NCBI GenBank assembly: GCA_000333855.2 | Contig: CM007342.1 | Location: 104,565-168,564 of the forward strand | Direction of reading: 5' to 3' | From: Endotrypanum monterogeii | Taxonomy: Eukaryota; Euglenozoa; Kinetoplastea; Trypanosomatida; Trypanosomatidae | Length of the DNA stretch: 64,000 nt | Shown here: positions 61,651-64,000 of the stretch, piece by piece | How positions within the stretch are numbered: the stretch's first letter is position 1 | Layout: the number at the start of each line of letters is the position of its first letter | Translations under genes and position numbers: made by a program | Notes under the pieces: generated by a model | Told to the model about the DNA's origin: nothing | Seen by the model: the letters and a program-made list of their open reading frames with translations, nothing else | The model's database searches: none

Positions 61651-63846
61651 CTAGCGAAAATTAACTGGAACCTTTCTTGATACATCGCACAATACGCGCT
61701 CCTTGTAGAGTGCCCACTTAAAATATTTTTCATACTCGTTAAAAACCCGTCGATAGCCCGAGTAATCGCAGTGAATATGATTGCGCAAACGTCGCAGGAC
61801 GGAGCCGCTCAGCGCCTTGTCGGCGGCACGGGGAAGCATAACATAAAGCAAAGACGCCTGCTGGGCCACCACTGTCGCCCTGTGGCGCCTAAACAGGGAT
61901 TTCTTGCCCCCACGAGAAGCTGCAGGATCGGTCGGATGGTGGCGAGCTGGTTGGATGAGGGTGCCACTTGTGGAGACATGGCTAGTGTTTGTGATGGGCT
62001 CGGCCAGTGTATTCTGTAAATACGCAGAAGTCCATTTCTCATCGAAAGAATCGACGTCGTCAGGATCCTCGTCAAGGTAAGCGAGCTCACCGCAGCAGTC
62101 GCCGGTTCTCAATTGTGCAACCTCCATCTCATCCGTCCTCGGCAAAGAATCTACCGAGGGGGCTGAACCACTGACCGGCGTCAGTACACGCACGAGCTGC
62201 TCCCGCTCCGCCAGCAGTCGTTGCTGATCTTGCGACCAGATACGCCTGGAAACGACGAGGCCACCTTCCACAACAAAATAAATCGCACACTCCTCCACGG
62301 GAGAGAGGCCCTCGCGCAAGAGAGTTTTTCCAGTGGCTATTCGGATGGGAATCACGTTACGTGCCGCGTGTTCGAGGAGAGATTCCACAGTGGGATCAGC
62401 AGGGTCTACCCCCACGACGGGGCCTGGCGTTAGAGTCGAAGCATGCGTGCGCTCAACATCATTGCTGGCTGTTGCATCCACATTGGAAGGGGAGGAGGTC
62501 TTCTTCCCAGAGCTGTAGCCGTCGCAGTCGAAGAGGGCAAAGCGCAGCTGCGATTCCAGAAAATGTTTCTGGGCAAGGAACACCGTCTCGTTGACACGAG
62601 TGAACAAACGCTGCAATCGCGTTTTTGTATTAACAGGCCGGCCGCCGCCTCTCACAACCAGGATCATACTTTTTTGAGATGTCACGTACTGCGCCCCCGG
62701 GGGCAAGGCTGCCCAAATCAAATCGTAACCCATCGCATCGCCTGACTGAAGCCCGTAGGCGTGCCACAGCGGCGTCTCCGAGAAGTCCTCCATCAGTCCA
62801 CGTTGACGAGGCCACTCAAGGCGGCAGCCCCCGCTAAGCAAAATCAATGCGAAAGGTTTGATGTCGTCCTTTTCCCCGGGGTCTTCACTCGATGAGAAAA
62901 GCGGCGTCGTAGAGACGCCGACGGTAGAACGTATTGCGATCACAGACGCGAGCGGCGATTGTTCGTCATTTGGGTTCGGCTTGTCGACCATGCCAGAATA
63001 CAACTCGCCGTCGCCGTCGGCGCCTGGGCCTTTTTCCATGCACCCCGGCGGCAGAAACGGGCGCTCGCCGCGGCCTATTTGCTCCTTGAAACATCTAAAC
63101 AGCTGTTCCGCCGGCATCCCGAGAACCCTGGACAACGGCTCCTGCTTCCCACTGTCGTCTAGCCCCGGCAAAGCAAAGGGCAAAGAGGGAAGCGACTGCT
63201 TGTCGATATATGAAACGCTCCCTGTGGCAGCGCCAATACCTGCAGTCGTTGACCAGTCAGTTGAGTCATCGAGAGGAGCCTTTCGGAGAAGTACCTGGCC
63301 CGCATCCGCCACCTCCACCAGCTCGATGGTCTCCACCAACGTCAGTAGCTCGCTTTCCAGCAGTCGTGCAAAAAAGGGAAGAGAACGTAGAAGTCGCAAA
63401 GTGAACTGAATGTCCTCCTCGGAGCGGTACTCAATAGGCAACTCAAGTGATCGCGCGACGTGGCGCCACTGTCGGAACCCGACACCAGATCCTGTAGATG
63501 ACGGCGGAGACAACTTCGGTGACTGGTTACCTTCGCTCTCATTGACAAGTGGGCAAGCGGGCAACGTAGAATTCGCTACAGACATAAGCTTCGTTAGAGC
63601 TCGCACAGTGGCGTTTGGTGATCGGGGGGATGGCTGGCGATGTGTTCCGGGAGACTGTGACGGGGAGGACGCAGCTTTCACGCCCCCCTCAGCACCGCGA
63701 GGAGGTGACGTAAGCCCAGCTCGCGTTTTTCCTTTGCGTTTCACTTGAGCACGAGGTGATTTAGGCTGATCAATACCAAGGAGTTGAGAAACGGGAGGCA
63801 GAGCAGCGACCTGCTCGGCCACAGTTGGTCCGTTCAATGTCGGCAT
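61651..63846 (-). CDS. Protein with two cyclic-nucleotide-binding-like domains, 731 aa
   Basis: Residues 1-125 are basic, Pro/Ser-rich and probably disordered. The first cNMP-binding-like fold begins at 145 with LLRSLPFFARLLESELLTLV, the family's entry helix. It is interrupted by an insertion at about 190-328 and resumes at about 329-400 (FALILLSGG, then SGDAMGY). The second runs from about 495 to 690: GKTLLREG (506-513), AIYFVVEGGL (521-530), GELAYL (586-591) and RATVVA (656-661). GELAYL and RATVVA are the two halves of the phosphate-binding cassette, normally a few residues apart, but here split by about 64 residues. The Arg and Glu that hold the nucleotide phosphate are present. The C-terminal helix region ends in a basic/aromatic tail. 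Ligand binding cannot be judged. The start is the only ATG at the frame's 5' end (63846). Confidence 0.78.
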   Translation of the reverse strand: MPTLNGPTVAEQVAALPPVSQLLGIDQPKSPRAQVKRKGKTRAGLTSPPRGAEGGVKAASSPSQSPGTHRQPSPRSPNATVRALTKLMSVANSTLPACPLVNESEGNQSPKLSPPSSTGSGVGFRQWRHVARSLELPIEYRSEEDIQFTLRLLRSLPFFARLLESELLTLVETIELVEVADAGQVLLRKAPLDDSTDWSTTAGIGAATGSVSYIDKQSLPSLPFALPGLDDSGKQEPLSRVLGMPAEQLFRCFKEQIGRGERPFLPPGCMEKGPGADGDGELYSGMVDKPNPNDEQSPLASVIAIRSTVGVSTTPLFSSSEDPGEKDDIKPFALILLSGGCRLEWPRQRGLMEDFSETPLWHAYGLQSGDAMGYDLIWAALPPGAQYVTSQKSMILVVRGGGRPVNTKTRLQRLFTRVNETVFLAQKHFLESQLRFALFDCDGYSSGKKTSSPSNVDATASNDVERTHASTLTPGPVVGVDPADPTVESLLEHAARNVIPIRIATGKTLLREGLSPVEECAIYFVVEGGLVVSRRIWSQDQQRLLAEREQLVRVLTPVSGSAPSVDSLPRTDEMEVAQLRTGDCCGELAYLDEDPDDVDSFDEKWTSAYLQNTLAEPITNTSHVSTSGTLIQPARHHPTDPAASRGGKKSLFRRHRATVVAQQASLLYVMLPRAADKALSGSVLRRLRNHIHCDYSGYRRVFNEYEKYFKWALYKERVLCDVSRKVPVNFR

Positions 63847-64000
63847 CTTTTTTTTTTTTTTTTTTTGGGGGGGGGGGCACCTGCTGCGATGGCAACGAGT
63901 AGCAGAAAATCTGCTTCGGTTGACCTTTACCCCTTTTCTTTAAAAATGTTTCTTCCTGACGTGGCTCGTGTGTCTGTGTGTGTGTGTCTGTGTGTGTGTG
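63847..64000. other. Upstream flank of the last gene
   Basis: On the coding strand a run of eleven C then nineteen A leads directly to G and the ATG. Further out is mixed DNA and a (GT)n tract at 63969-64000 that runs off the window. Confidence 0.7.

Overview
The window looks like nuclear DNA of a trypanosomatid protist (kinetoplastid), most like a Leishmaniinae-type genome. The evidence is as follows. Every convincing gene lies on the minus strand as one uninterrupted, intron-free frame. Genes are separated by 0.9-4.7 kb spacers full of (TA)n, (CA/TG)n and homopolymer runs. Many starts are preceded on the coding strand by a pyrimidine tract and then an AG, the arrangement of a spliced-leader trans-splicing acceptor. 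This is one directional gene cluster, transcribed right to left. Neither its start nor its end is visible. I could not assign a species. There is one 228-base assembly gap (N) at 47460-47687.

Layout from left to right, all genes minus strand: gene-free left end with one doubtful short ORF; amino-acid transporter (2738-4192); acidic disordered protein (5755-6711); MptpB-type phosphatase (8054-8818); a 4.7 kb gene-poor stretch with a doubtful small membrane protein; TRAP-alpha (13529-14368); a 75-residue small Tim chaperone (16269-16496); an orphan 140-residue ORF (18538-18960); a large putative mitochondrial protein with winged-helix-like repeats (20330-22885); a divergent mitochondrial carrier (24028-25428); an API5-like nuclear protein (27124-28791); a CPT2-like acyltransferase without its catalytic histidine (30090-32117); a p47-type p97 cofactor (33411-34451); a 1021-residue disordered protein (35499-38564); a 4.7 kb spacer; an oversized FolD-like protein (43270-44793); a coiled-coil/PUB-like protein (46073-46819); two unassigned proteins (48556-49719, 50682-51533); a Nup133-like nucleoporin broken by a one-base frameshift (52898-56822); DNA primase small subunit (58186-59544); and a protein with two cyclic-nucleotide-binding-like folds (61651-63846).

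The genes do not form a pathway, as expected where neighbours share transcription but not function. Loose themes are ER and mitochondrial protein import (TRAP-alpha, small Tim), mitochondrial transport and metabolism (carrier, CPT2-like, FolD-like), p97/Cdc48 cofactors (p47 and possibly the PUB-like protein) and nuclear functions (API5-like, Nup133-like, primase).

The most interesting items are family members that have lost or altered hallmark residues: the CPT2-like protein with Ser in place of the catalytic His, the FolD-like protein with a broken PCTP motif and two large insertions, the carrier with all three signatures degenerate, and the cyclic-nucleotide-binding-like protein whose phosphate-binding cassette is split by about 60 residues. 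No tRNA, rRNA, SL RNA, CRISPR array or intact transposable element was recognised. Family assignments rest on reading motifs by eye, without database searches.
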